64,000 nucleotides of DNA, from positions 20,208,709 through 20,272,708 of the forward strand of contig NC_135565.1 in NCBI RefSeq assembly GCF_964340395.1, written 5' to 3'. The DNA comes from Glandiceps talaboti. Its lineage: Eukaryota > Hemichordata > Enteropneusta > Spengelidae. Numbering within the stretch: position 1 is the first letter of the stretch; every line of letters begins with the position of its first letter. The translations under genes were made by a program, and so were the position numbers. This document shows positions 47,812 through 61,450 of this stretch, in pieces. The notes under the pieces were generated by a model. The model did not search any database. It was not told where the DNA came from and was given only the letters and a program-made list of their open reading frames with translations.

Positions 47812-49094
47812 GAACATTTGTAGTCATGGCATTATTTATCATGAAAAATGTAGTACTGTAGGTTTTGTACAGTAAATAGGAAGACAAATGTTGCATTTGT
47901 AAATGGTATTGTATGTCCGCTATGTCACTTTATAATAGGGTTAGTGACGTTGTCAATTAGCTAATTTGCATAAAGCTTCCATCGTCAATGTTATTATGCA
48001 TACAAACACTCATAGCCAGCTGTTCAAGACCCAGTTGAAGTGCAGAAAATTTACCATGTGTGCTGAATTTGAAATTACCGCCAACACTACTAAATTCAAT
48101 TGGTGCTCAAACATAAATGGATGGTGTTATTGTGTCCTCACATGACTTTCACCACTGTCAACGTCATTGCCCCATTGTGTGACACATGCTAACTGACTTA
48201 ATATAGAAGATATAACATTTTGAAAGAATAGTCAAAGACTTGTCAACATGGGTTTGGTTACCAATGCTATGCCCGGGTGTTTATACTATGGCTAATTACA
48301 TACAAAGTTGAAAATCTGTTGGTCGTGCATTTCATCAACTTAGAGTATATATGTTAATAACATATTGGTAGTCCCATTGTATCTATTTTGACTATATTAT
48401 CTCAGATACTTGTTTGATGGGCTGAAATATTATCATACACTAATTGCCTGACTATGAGGGCATATGTAGACATATATTAAAACCAAGGAATGATATGCAA
48501 CAACTATTTCTGAGGACGAAAATTTCCGGTTAAAAGTAGCTATTACATAACAGTGTGAGTGTCCAGATAAGGCCAGACAATAAGTGTTTTATATCGCAGG
48601 CACATATTCTTCCATAGTCAAAGCAAAACACCGAAAAGGGAAAATAGATTACGCCAAGTGCACACTCTACGCAAATTGAGGTCACTATGGGTAACTAGTT
48701 CATATCACGAGACACGACCTAAGCCAATCAGCAAAGGCTATAGGAAAATGATGTGGTGTAAAAGCAAGAATGTTGTACTTGTCTAATTGTGATTGGCGGT
48801 AAATGGTTTGCAATTGGTAAACCTAGAATTATGATTATCATATCATTTGTGGATGTACTTTGCAAATCGGTTATAGTAAAAATACTGCTATCGGAGCACA
48901 ATGTTTATGAAAACTTATCAGCAGGTTAAATTCTAAAAAGTCCAACAAATTTTCTTACATAGATTTTATATTTTCGAAGGGAAAAGTGATGTACGATTTC
49001 AGCTTGTGTAGTGCCCTTTTATGTTGAAAGTGGAGACATAATTAAGATTTTATATATTGTTCATCTAGTACTTGATTGTGTATAATTAAATAAA
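47812..49094 (+). other. Probable CACHD1 3' UTR
   Basis: AT-rich non-coding sequence; the first good AATAAA in a plausible place is at 49089-49094. Another lies at 49793-49798. Confidence 0.4.
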
Positions 49095-52000
49095 TATTTC
49101 ACTAAAGAATCCAAAGACATATGTCATACTTACATTTCCATTAGACCAATATAACTTACTGACATTGCAGCAGTAAAATTAAACAAATGAAAAGGTCAAA
49201 TGCAAGTTCCTTAGCATGTATGTATATTGTTGTACACAGCGCCCTCAGCGCGGGGATCAGGAGTTGCCAACATTGGTATGAAAGAGACGTGTTCTTTTTT
49301 CACTTCAAGTTTTCAAGGGAAGGGAATTGTGATTCAAAGGTCTCCTACTAAGAAATGGCACTCTACATTGCTAACTTTGATCCTACATTGTGAGTATTCT
49401 TCTGTGAATACACTTTGTTCTGAAATATTTGAAACTGTTTTTGTTTTTGTATGTAGAGTTTAACTTATTGTAAACGTAGATTGCCATATATAGATCTAGA
49501 AGTAGTGACTGTAGTGGTAGATTTATGTGTATGATGTAACAATAATGTCCACAGAACATCTCGTGTTGTTAAATCATTTGAAGTTTAGTTTAAGCTTACA
49601 AGATAGTAAATTTCAGTATCTTCTGGGGGAATCTTGTTTTACTATTTTTTTTATTGTGACCCATTGTCACCATCTTCTTGTTTTGGTAAGGGTCATTTTG
49701 GTGACATTTCCGCCCTGTACCTTGTACAAAGAAGTGTAAGCTATCAATATTATCAATCAACATTTTCTGGAGATTTAACAAAAAATATTCTAAATAAACT
49801 TCTTTACTAGGAAATTTTCGTGCGTCTTTTGTCGATTATTTTGGATATGTATGTCTTGACGATTTGTGTGGAATGACTTCGTAGTACAAATATGTGCGAA
49901 ACATAAAACGAAAGGACATGGGAAATCGACCGTTAATGGCAGTGTTTGAAAATCGTGGTAAGTATGCAATGGCCGTATACACGAGGAGAGCCACCCTTTC
50001 AATAAATAACTAAACAAATAACTCGTTTTCTTTGTACTCTTTATAATCGTTGTACTCTATATGTCAGGAGGAACCTGAAAGACAGGTTTATTTATTTTAT
50101 AATTATAATTCAGTTAAGACTTATTGGAGCAGACTCAATTAATCTGAACAACCACAACATAATCGTAGGAAATCCAAATTAATATGTAACATTTTGAACT
50201 ATTACATTATTTTAGGTAAACAATATATCTATAAATGTAGGAAAGAAAAGGAAAACCTTCTGATGTGTATTTCACATAAACTTATGACGTAGAAACACTG
50301 CTATTAATAAGAACATGTATATTAATTTCATTCGAACGCTATACAGATCAAACGGTGAAATACAATATAAGTAGATATATCTACTGTTTGTATATACTGA
50401 TGAAGAATGTGATGTACCTCCACAGTTAATTGTATACTAAGTTTAATATCATAAACTATATAGATACGACGGATCAGTTTTCTGACCCATTTCCCAATCG
50501 TAGTAAGCAAACTTTGCAAGTATTAGTTCTTTGTTGCTATTTTACTGGACCCAATAAAATATCAATTGAAGACTTTATAGGCTCAGTTCAGATATGGATT
50601 ACAATTCAAGTGTGAAAAACAGTTGTCTTGGCAGAGCTTTAGAAAAAGTTGGGCCAGGACAAAAGAATGATGTATGTAATCCTTGTGGCTCCACTGATAA
50701 TATGACACTAATGCAAGAACCTGAGATTGAACCCCGGGAATTAAAAACCAGGGTTTCAATCCCACATTCTACTGCAGCGCTGGAGGACATGTAGTTCGAG
50801 GCGTTGTATTTCAATGACTCATTTGCCCTAGATCACAACACCCAGAATGATCAATGGTGATTCACCAGTCGACAAAAAATATATTGCTCTTCTCGTTCAA
50901 GTTAAAAACAATGTCGTTGTTACAAGTCAAAAATAGAATACAAAACTACAAGCAAAAACAAATCTGGTTTAAATTACCCGTATGTGTAATTAATAGACAC
51001 ATGATTGTTCGTACCAGGGCGCAAGCTGGACAAGAACCACTTATAGACTTGAAAATATATTAAATCATTCTAAACGACTTTGAATTTATGCTAGGATGCA
51101 GACAACAGACACTAAAGTACGAGTTACACCGTAAGATTTATGAGTTGACTGTGACAGTGGTGGAACGATGGATTGTGCTCAGCAGACGTGTCACAACTAA
51201 GTACAGGGGTACACATGACTACATGGAAATGATAGACAATGAGTTGTACATATCGCATGGCGGACCGCACACTTCTATTTACAAAACTATCAAATAATTT
51301 ATTCCAACATTTACACAAACTTCACGAAATGTTTGATACTTAGTTTTAGTAATCAAAACGTGAAGTCACGTTCTTGGCGACATTCACATCTGTAATCTCG
51401 TTTAGTGAGACAAAACTTGTAAAATACGATGTAGAATTAGTGAAGCGGCTCTTTTGTGCTACAAAGTTAATTAACTTTATTATCGACAATATTGACGAGT
51501 ATTTGTTATTGTTGGATACGTGTATACTTTTAAACGAGAAGTATCGTGTATTCTTTAGGTGAGCGTTTAGTGGAATTGTTGGAGTTATCACTAAATAAAT
51601 ACCAGTGATAGTATAAATGTTGGTGCTGTTGAAGGACAAACCAGTTTTTAGAGATGATTGTTTGACATTTATTAAACAAAAGCTGGTCACTGACGACCAG
51701 TGTATATAATGTGATGACAAGCTTAAAGTGGTTTCCTGCAATAAACGTAGTCATCGCAATATAATACACGTTGACACGGGTCTTACGTTACTACATTTGG
51801 ACATGTTTTCATCTGTACACATTCTATATTGTTAATAATGTATTTTCATAAGTCATATTTGTACATTATATAATTTTTCGATAGATTAACGTTCTTACAA
51901 TTGGCTTGTTTTAGAGATTGCGACTGGAACATTTTTGCGATTCTTAAACCAGGAATGTCGCCATTCCACCTTGTCAGACAAATGTCAAACACAGACAATC

Positions 52001-52197
52001 TGGAAGGCAGCTGAACTGTCAAGTATTGTTATTGTTGTATTAATGGCATTCATGTGAATGATGGTATTCATCCCAAATTTAAAATTGTGTGTTTGCTGTC
52101 TTTAAGAATGCTATCGATCTTGGGTACATCAGTGGTGATAATGATGGTGGTGTCCAGTGTTAGGAGAGTTACAGTAACGGTGGTTGTAGTGACAGTG
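49095..52197. other. Intergenic, no gene supported
   Basis: Several short open frames (for example 51374-51562 plus and 51346-51741 minus) lack recognisable homology, splice context or codon bias. Around 50720-50765, GATTGAACCCCGG and GGTTTCAATCCC face each other as B-box-like inverted sequences, perhaps a SINE remnant. Confidence 0.45.
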
Positions 52198-52352
52198 GTG
52201 TTTGGGTGATGCTGATAGCCATATTGATTGGCTGGGTGATGTTGGTAGCCATATTGATTGGCTGAGTGATGCTAGTAGCCATATTGATTGGCTGGGTGAT
52301 GTTGGTAGCCATATTGATCGTCTTAGTGATGCTAGTAGCCATATTGATAGGC
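52198..52352. repeat. 30-bp minisatellite (60-bp superperiod)
   Basis: Five units of GTAGCCATATTGATTGGCTG plus a variable linker. GGTGATGTT and AGTGATGCT forms alternate, so neighbouring pairs define a 60-bp period. Because 30 is divisible by three, both strands stay open, which creates a repetitive open frame without evidence of coding. Confidence 0.88.
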
Positions 52353-54911
52353 TGAACACACTTCTTATTGTGTTCGTGGTGGTTATATGATTGTTAAGAT
52401 TTGTAATTTGGTAGTGGTGGATATGACAATTGTGGTAATTGTGGTATTGATGGAAAGGGTGACGGTATTGATGTTACTATTGTTTGTTGATCGTTTGTTT
52501 GTTGGTGCTGGTATTGGTTCTGATGGGCAGCACTAGCGGTCACATGGTAATCGTCATCATCCAAGTTGGCGTTCAGGTGACGGTTATGATGCTGATAGTA
52601 TTGGCCTAATTGCTACAGTTCTTCAAATGCTTTCGGACAATCGAAAAAAAAAAAACACGAAACAAAAATCCAGAATATAATTGTGTGCTTGGAACACATG
52701 GTGTTGGAGTAACTGCCTGTACATAGTGTGCTAGTGTTGTTCCATTTGCACCCTTCATTATCCCCTCCTGTTTTTAATCTTACGACGCAAACATTGCATT
52801 CGCCAATGGGCAAGATTAATGGTTATGTGATGAAAAAAAAATGAAGATAATTATAAACATTAGCATCCTGTCACATCTCAGGAGTAATCTCATATATTAA
52901 AGTACCAAAAATCGATATTAATGATGTCGAACTAGTTCAAAATCACACACACTGACGTCATTACCAACTAGCTACTCTGACTTTGATGGATGTTGATGAC
53001 AGCAACTCGAACACAACGGTCGTTGACACCTCATTAAAGTATACACTTATTTGCCCAAGAGCGTGTCTTCAACATCCATCATATCCTCTTCAATACCCAG
53101 TTTATAGTCAACCAGGGCAATAGTTATCATGTACATACGTTGCTTCACACACTGGAGATGCTGGGAGGAGAGGTCTAAGATAGGGGAAAGGACTCAGTGG
53201 TTGAGAACGTGCTAATGAACGATAGATGACCCCAAAATGAAGGTCACTAAAGTACCACATCACACGGAATGCTAACCTCCTTTTTAAATATCCCTACAGG
53301 CAGTATATGTTGGCTTTATACGACCACAGTCGACGTAACGTCTGGTACTATCATTTGAACACGTCTGTTCAGATGTGTGTACTTGACGAATGAAATAAAA
53401 CAAGAAATATATCCCTTAACAAAAGCTTACTTGTGATAGAGCTACCGTATATAATTCAACTTTAAGTATCTACGTCACCACTAGGTTTACCTACATACAC
53501 AAGATGATACTACTATTGTCTAACTTTATAAAATGCAGACCACTTACTTTAATCACAATTCTTTTGTAAAACTGGAACTTAATCAGTAAACCGAAGTCAA
53601 ATGTACCTTGCAATGTTCTAAATAAAGAGCTTCTAGGACTGACGCTCTTGAAATTAGTTTGAATTTTGAGCACGTTTTTGACAGATGACACAATCTTAGG
53701 CTTTAAGAAATGAACGTATATATTTATGTAATACTTAATCGTTGGAAGGTTAACCGTCGTGAACATCATGGACGTCTTGGCTAAACTTGAACTTACAAAT
53801 ATTGTAATAGCAAGTCCTGTAAAATAATGGTGACTTAGGTTGAAATTTCGTATACTGTCTTTGATTAGTATACACCAGTTATTCTCTAGACCATGTGATA
53901 CACGATATTCACGTGCACTCAATCTTTAGAAAACGACCAATACAATAACAACGTACTTATTTTTCCATTTAATTTCTCACATCATTCGATTCCCTTTTTG
54001 TATTGATCAATGAAGACAGTAGATCTAGTTAACATGAAAACTTCATGAAAAAGTGCATGGTGTAGTTCAATAAAGAGACTGAGAACGTGCTGATGTCATC
54101 ACCAGTAGATTTATTCCCCTGTTGACTTCAATTACAATGAAATGTTTAAGACACAGAAGTTGTAACAGGGGATGAGGATTGTTAAAATCTCTCGTGCTTC
54201 AGACGATATACATGCTCATCCAATTCACCAAGGTTTAACACGTACAGTGTGTAAATAAAGTATATTTTGTGGCCTTCGTAATAAACTGTGACTCTACGAC
54301 ATTTGGATTTATTGCTACACAGCCACAGAATCCACGTTAGAACGGAAATCATCATTCCATTTACTACATGTACTGAACGTGGAATACTACACATCGTGTT
54401 TAGTCTATGTGGTCAATGCACTCCTAGTATGAACTCACTATCAAACTTTGTAAAGTTCATCACGCATAATGCTGCAATTCTTCTTGACATTTTAAAAAAA
54501 TAAATAAATATGGTAGTTTAAGTTCGATAAACTACTTTCATCGCAATCGTTTGATGTATGACGTATATGGAGTGCGAAGAGTAAAAAAATAGTCACAGCT
54601 CCGTCATTGACATCTCAGTCATCTTCTGACGATAACCAGAAAAAAACAAAGGGTCCATATGTCTAGCTTCCGTTGGTAAATGTTATTGGTAACGTTTCGT
54701 TTAAAATTGTGACTTATAATTACATTAAATGCCCCCTTTCTAAAACCGTTCTTCTTGTGGTTAGATATTCGAAACAACTCTGAAATGCACCTGTTATAAA
54801 GTCGTAGCTTGTATACTGCTATGAACAACATCGTATAAGACCCAAAACCTCAAAATACCAAAAACTATGAGGCAGACTGTAAGAATTAGACAGTCCTGCC
54901 TCACAACACAA
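52353..54911. other. Intergenic, no gene supported
   Basis: Contains a 143-codon minus-strand open frame at 53491-53922 without recognisable domain, splice context or promoter. No other structure seen. Confidence 0.4.
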
Positions 54912-55200
54912 TGTACAGTTCTGAAGTACTACATAGCATACAGCCCTGAACTACAACATAACATACAGCCCGATTCACAATATAACATATAGACATGAAC
55001 TACAACGTAGTATACAGTCCTCAACTACAATATAATATAATATAATATAATATACAGCCGTGAACTACAGTATAACGTAATATACAGCCCTGTGCCACAA
55101 CGTAATATATAGCCCTGAACTACAACGTAATATATACAGACCTGAACTACAGCGTAATATACAGCACTGGACCACAACATAACAAACAGTCCTGAATCTC
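54912..55200. repeat. Degenerate 25-30 bp tandem repeat
   Basis: Around ten imperfect copies of a unit like ATACAGCCCTGAACTACAAC plus GTAAT, interrupted by an (ATAAT)n run near 55028-55052. Confidence 0.8.
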
Positions 55201-56088
55201 AAATATATATAACAAACACAAATTACATTAATATTGCATACATCCTAAAAACTACGTCACTTGAAACTCAGAACTCCAAATTGCACACAGCAAGGAACTG
55301 CATAACTATTACATTAATCAAGCCAAAAAGTACAAAGTGCATACAGCTCTGAACTTTGACATCATTTGAATATTTAGATTTGTATCTTAAGACCAGCATC
55401 AATTTGTATCTTGCTGACGCAAACTATAAATGGGAATGAGAAACTTAGTGATGGATGTAACAGTAATTACGAAGGACAGAACAGTTTCGCATGACGTGTT
55501 GTGTTTGTGTTATGTTGTCCACTTTAAAAAGTGGTTTACAGATACTGTACAACATGATAAATGGTCTTATTTTGAAACAAATGGATATTTATCAAGTCCA
55601 GAAACGTCTGCTTCAGGAATGTCAACTTCTAGTCCTTTAATTGATAATTGTTAATGTTATGATTGGGGACAGTTGTACCAAATAGAGTTCAGTGGAATGA
55701 GTGATTTTCTGTTGAAGGCATAAAACCAGGTTTCTAGACTAGACTAGATTTCGTACGTTACAGTTGTACAGTAAGAAATGAATAATAGGTAACTAGAACT
55801 TATTTAGCCACTGTGTGACAGTGAACTTTCGGACCACTAGGAGAATTGAACTGTAGTGTAAGCTTAACATAGTGTTGAATAAGAAGTTTTTCATGCACTT
55901 ATATTACATGACCATGTGTTGTTGTCTTCGTCTTAAAATCAACCAAGTTGTGAGACTAGGGACCTGGTAGAACAGAGAATATCATATGAAGGATTGAATC
56001 CTATGAGCTAACAGGAGTAATACAATGCACAGTGCCATGATGTCGCCGTCCATTATAGTAGCTACTTTCACGTTATTTAACCAATCAT
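55201..56088. other. Intergenic, no gene supported
   Basis: AT-rich; a 74-codon frame at 55430-55654 is not recognised. Confidence 0.4.
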
Positions 56089-56420
56089 TGTCGTCGTCGT
56101 CGTCATCATCATCATCACCACCGGTACCACCGGTACCACCACCACCACCACCACCACCACCTTCTTCTTCTTCTTCTTCTTTTTCTTTTTCTTTTTCTTT
56201 TTCTTTTTCTTTTTCTTTTTCTTCTTTTTCTTCTTCTTCTTCTTCTTCTTCTTCTTCTTCTTCTTCTTCTTCTTCTTCTTCTTCTTCTTCTTCTTCTTCT
56301 TCTTCTTCTTCTTCTTCTTCTTCTTCTTCTTCTTCTTCTTCTTCTTCTCATCAGTGGTGGTGGTGGTGGTGGTGGTGGTGGTGGTGGTGGCGGTGGCGGA
56401 GGTGTTGTTGGTGGTGATGA
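56089..56420. repeat. Trinucleotide tract: (GTC)n, (ATC)n, (ACC)n, (TTC)n, (GGT)n
   Basis: Successive triplet arrays, dominated by about 190 bp of almost pure TTC/TTTTTC pyrimidine (56160-56347), followed by (GGT)n. The strand asymmetry is complete over the TTC block. Long Ser/Lys/Arg open frames in all frames are repeat artefacts. Confidence 0.97.
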
Positions 56421-57853
56421 GGGGTGGGGGAATGTTGTTGCTGCTGCTGCTGCCGTTGTAGTTAGTAATACATAGAAAGGGAGATGTATGTGTTTCCCAT
56501 GTGACCATACCTAAGGATCCTGTCCACAAGTAATGACAGTTACACTATCTGTGTTTGTCTGTACATGGAATTAACTGTTCCTCTTCGAGATCTATATAGA
56601 GTCACAGTAATGAAAACGTTTGTTTGGAAACTTGATTATAGGTTTAACAAAAGAATCACCCATTAAGTACGGTATGAATTTTGTCACCATGTAAAACTTT
56701 GTGAGTTTGCTTTCAAGGGCGGGGGTGATACGTACCGTGAGGCGAAGTATGGACTACCTACCTACCCATCGATTTTATGATCAGTCGTAAACTGTTATGA
56801 TTGTTGAATAACTAGATTAATGACTGTGTTGAAACAACACTATCTACCATTCCATGCGTGGTTTATGTTTGCAAGTTTAACTTCCTGTTGAAACTGTTGT
56901 TGTTTAGAAACAGTCGCTCATAGAATACAAGGAAAACAAACTATTTCCTGTTCTGTAGGTTTCGTTCGTAAATATCAAAAGCAGTATCCGGACCCAGTAC
57001 TTCACTTTTGTATACTAGAAAGCCATTGAAACTATCCATTAAGTCACATCAACCGCTAATATATAGCAACGAATTCTCTCAAATTCTCATACCGGCCATC
57101 ATCCACTATAAGTATCTCGGGTCAGTAGATTTAACAAGAAGACTGAAAAACACAAGCGAACAGAACGGAAACTCATATTTGACTTTTTCTTAGTTTCTTT
57201 CGAAGGAAGCAAAAATGAATATTTAGGACACACCCGACCATCCAATAAACTTGTTATTCTTTGTGTCTGGATGAACTCATTGACATAAATTGCGATATGT
57301 CTGTATAAAGTTCAAAATTCAAATATGTATTCATCGGAATATTAACGATTACCCCCTGGTTACGACATGTTCCACACTAAAGCTGCCAAATTTTATGGCC
57401 ATAATGTATGTTATTTTTTTATTCAGCGATAACCTCGTGTGTGAAGTAAACATTCTCATAGGGTGTTTTCTCACTGGGAGAGCTATGATTTCGTCAATTC
57501 TATCTCGAATATTGAACTCTGCCTTGGGCGAATATTTCATGCATTTCTGAGTAAATCTTATAGTGCTGAAGATTTCGATAATCTAGGATTCTTAGTATTG
57601 GTATTAGATATTCATAGCAATGCAAAAGAAGTACTTAACTTCTTTAAATGCATACAACCTGAGTTTATACATGCATCTTTGAGGGTGAATTCATTGCTTT
57701 TGTTTAAAAGATGCCTGCTATATGCTAATTACTGAAGCATACATAGCCATCACTTCTTATTTGCGAAACTCAGATATGTAGGAATAAAATATAAATTATT
57801 CGATGACGTCATTTATCATACGTATAATAAAATATGACGGACACCGCTAATAT
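56421..57853. other. Intergenic, no gene supported
   Basis: No recognisable homology in the small open frames (57290-57550, 57463-57735 plus). Confidence 0.4.
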
Positions 57854-57965
57854 GCTATCAAGTGGGCTAACACTAGAAACCATTGCAAGCGCTATCAAGT
57901 GGGCTTACAACGCTAGAAACCAAGCGCTATCAAGTGGGCTTACAACACTAGAAAACAAGCGCCAA
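57854..57965. repeat. Three-copy tandem repeat, 35-37 bp
   Basis: GCTATCAAGTGGGCT(T)ACA followed by AC(G)CTAGAAACCAAGC-like sequence starts at 57854, 57891 and 57926. Confidence 0.85.
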
Positions 57966-59035
57966 TGAAGGCATGCATCGCGATCGGCATTAACATTATA
58001 CTATAGCATATGCTTCAATTATGGTTTTATGCAATTGTAAGTATTTTCATTCGAGTCAAATAGCTCAATACACTCTGATTTTCCAACTTTAATTGAAAAA
58101 CGATCATCTTAGCGTACTCACGGTGAAGTAAATACTGCAACCTTAAATAGTAAAAGCAATGATTGTCGTTATTTTACAAAGTTTTCATACTGAACATCAA
58201 AATGAATATGATATTTCACTTCTACTAGTGTGTTATGACTCAGAGAACTTTTTGAACAAAGTGATTTTATATCAAACATTTAGCACAATTATATCATTTA
58301 GACTCAAATAAAAGAAATATTGATTGGCTTTATAATTCGAATAATTCGTTTAAAATTATGACATTAACAAAAATATACAAATTAAAAATTAAAAGCGTCC
58401 CTCCGTTTCTTTAAATAAGGATGTAAGTTAACATACGGTAATTATACATTGCCCAGTTAACATGTTCCTTTCTTATATCAGAACATATAGACGATGATGG
58501 CCCCTTGCAAACCGACTGACACACTATATCGTCAGTGTCGAATGGGAAGGCGTTGTCTTGCGTTAATCATGGAGAATAACCACTAGCCACTTCTACCAAA
58601 AAGTGACACGAGATGAAATCGTTTATTGTCGGTGTTCAAAGAAACTGTGTGACTCTACGTACATACAGTAAGTATATTGTGAGCTAAGTGTAAACCATCG
58701 ACTTCCCTGGTTTTGCAATCACTACACAATAATACTATTATCCAAAACACAAATCACTAAAGACAGATGTTCTCTGTCTCCGGTGGTTGGAATCCATGCT
58801 TCAGGGGCTGTATGCAGGATTACAAAATGAGATATTTAGTAGCACTGTTAAGTACATTTGTAGTAAACTGTACGATTTGGTTTCTAGACGGCCTGTCATC
58901 AAAGTGCGTTGACCTACGCCGTGAGACAAATTCTCAGTAGGTAGGGATTTCGTTATCAGGAGTTTTTAGTCCTTACGACGATCATAACACCCACTTATCA
59001 TGTATAAACTTTGCTTAATAAGTTATAAATAAGTT
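57966..59035. other. Intergenic, no gene supported
   Basis: AT-rich; no repeats or exons recognised. Confidence 0.4.
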
Positions 59036-59100
59036 TATGTATGTATGTATGTATGTATGTATGTATGTATGTATGTATGTATGTATGTATGTATGTATCA

Positions 59101-59131
<31 letters not shown>

Positions 59132-59455
59132 TGTATGTATGTATGTATGTATGTATGTATGTGCATGTATGTATGTATGTATGTATCATCATGTATGTAT
59201 GTATGTATGTATGTATGTATGTATGTATGTATGTGTGTGTGTATGTATGTACATGTATGTATGTATGTATGTATGTATGTATGTATGTATGGATGGATTG
59301 ATGGATGGAGGCAGGGATGTACGTGCTTGTCTGCGAGCATCTATCTATCTATCTATCTATCTATCCATCTATCTATCTATCGATTTAACTATATATGCAC
59401 ACACATATATAGATCTATCTATCTATAGACCTATCTATCTAGATCTAGCCATCCA
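59036..59455. repeat. (GTAT)n and (CTAT)n microsatellites
   Basis: GTAT array (59036-59290) with short interruptions such as CAATAT and CATCAT, then a CTAT array (59338-59455). Confidence 0.97.
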
Positions 59456-60092
59456 TATGTCCGTATCTGTGTATGGGCATATATACTAAATGTGCATTTA
59501 CACGCCGTTTTTCTTCCTATAGTCTGCAATGACCATATCTCACAAAGTATATATCTAATTTATTTTACATGTCTGTCGATACATCGACCCATTCAAAATA
59601 AATCCTCTCCTCTATGTGTTGTTCCATTCCATTTCAAATTTACAAAGTCTTGAAGTCAGCTAGGTTTTGCATCACAGTTGATTACATGTGATCAGTTAAA
59701 ATGGGACGATAAAACACTGGGACAAGTACAAGAATGAATTTATGTACTTTAATAGAAATAGACCACTTAGTACGGTATATGAGCTATTTGGTCAATATAC
59801 AAACCATATTTCATGACTTACTGTGCATCTGTGAAATTTTAAATACTTGACTTTTTTGACACAGTGTACAGTTAGAAGAATAATGTTTAATTTTCGCATA
59901 TTTAAACTTTATGAGATTCACAGTTGTATTATTTCACGTTGACCAAGGTCCTGCTCCTGTTCTAACAAAGTACGTACTTATCACAAATGTGCCGAGAGAT
60001 TTATATGAAATACACATTATACCTTCTATGCTAGACCAATTGCCCACTTGTAGTTAGGTTAAACAAGCAGAGGTATAGGTAAATGGACGGAT
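59456..60092. other. Intergenic, no gene supported
   Basis: No recognisable features. Confidence 0.4.
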
Positions 60093-60222
60093 AATACATA
60101 CATACATACATACATACATACATACATACATACATACATACATACATACATACATACATACATACATACATACATACAAATATACAGACTGACTGTACAG
60201 ACAGACAGACAGACAGACAGAA

Positions 60223-60255
<33 letters not shown>

Positions 60256-60290
60256 GCGTGAATGAATGACCGACTGACTGACTGACTGAC
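60093..60290. repeat. (CATA)n and (ACAG)n microsatellites
   Basis: CATA array followed by GACA/GACT tetranucleotides. Confidence 0.96.
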
Positions 60291-61154
60291 AGAAAACCAT
60301 TCAAACAGATGATATAGGGAGATGAAGGGGGACGGGACACTGTGAGAGGAATAACAAACACACATAGACTAAGACAGTTAGATAGAAAGAGTTGGAGACA
60401 GTCAAGTATCACCAGAATATCACAAATGTATACTTAGAAAAGTTGCGGGGTGTCACATTCAAATATGACTTTCGACAACACAGCATTATTTATTTGAAAA
60501 ACTTAGGTATGTTCTTCACATGTGCAACATACTAAAATATTTGTTATGGTTTTGGAGTGGTAAATTATTGGTGAAAACTAGGTCAAATAAAAAAATATGT
60601 CGATGTCACATGGTTCTCAGTAATAACCGGTGACCTATTTACTGGGTGATAGTTTAAATATGACCTACCCATATGTCTGCTATCGATCCATATTATCAAG
60701 TATAATGGCTTACAACGCATTCAAAACCTATCAACGTAAACTTAAAATTCATACACATATGACCAGATGAATCTGCTTATCTATAAGTACAGGCGATTCT
60801 CGTTAATATCGTTCATGGGGGTAAAAATTGCTAAGTAGCTTCAAGTTGATCTCTAAGGCGTGTTCAAAGTACCGCAATTCAAGCTGTCTTCACAATATAC
60901 CGACGGCTATAAATCTCACATTCTGAATTAGTCTTATCTAACGACTCATGATTTTATCGGTGGTATTTCTGAGTATAATTTATATCAACCCCCTTTATCA
61001 GGAAACATATTTTGACAGATCCTACATTTTTTATAGATCACTGGAAGTCGACTGACAATGGAATGTTATTGAAAACGCCTATCAATAAATCGATTAATCA
61101 ATAATCAATCGTGTAATGTTAACTTTCGACATAGCATTTTCCCACACTTTGCTC
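60291..61154. other. Intergenic, no gene supported
   Basis: No recognisable features apart from simple AT-rich sequence. Confidence 0.4.
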
Positions 61155-61450
61155 AAAGTTCTTTACAATTACCCTGGCCCTTTATACTTCCTCAGCTCCC
61201 CGGGTAGTAATCAATTACGACCTCTATAACTGAGCACACATGATTAAATTCACACAGCAACCTCTATCCTACCAGGTCCCCAATTATTCAATTGGATTCA
61301 CTGAGGCACAATCGTGGTTCAAATCTTGCTCAAAGACTTTAGCCAATCAGAAACAAACAGCACCGGTAAACCCACAACCTGCAGATTCAAACCCGGTCAC
61401 TCAAATCATTAGACCGTCATGTGAACTAAGCATCCAGTGCTTGAATGTCA
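61155..61450. repeat. SINE-like interspersed repeat remnant
   Basis: The order GAGGCACAATCGTGGTTCAA, TCTTGCTCAAAGACTTTAGC and GATTCAAACCCGGTC resembles, with decay, a repeat type common in invertebrate genomes (GAGGCACATTGTGG, CTTGCTCAAGGACAC, GATTCGAACCCGGG). The assignment rests on recalled resemblance and is tentative. Confidence 0.45.

Noticed and set aside
51346-51741. 131-codon minus frame and overlapping 62-codon plus frame at 51374-51562
   Set aside because: Overlapping open frames on both strands of AT-rich DNA; nothing recognisable and no splice or promoter support.
53491-53922. 143-codon minus-strand open frame
   Set aside because: It is the longest non-repeat frame of the 48-63 kb region, but it lacks homology, splice context and convincing composition. 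Not listed as a gene.
56025-56529. Poly-Ser, poly-Lys and poly-Arg open frames up to 150 codons
   Set aside because: They arise entirely from the triplet repeat tract; no gene context.
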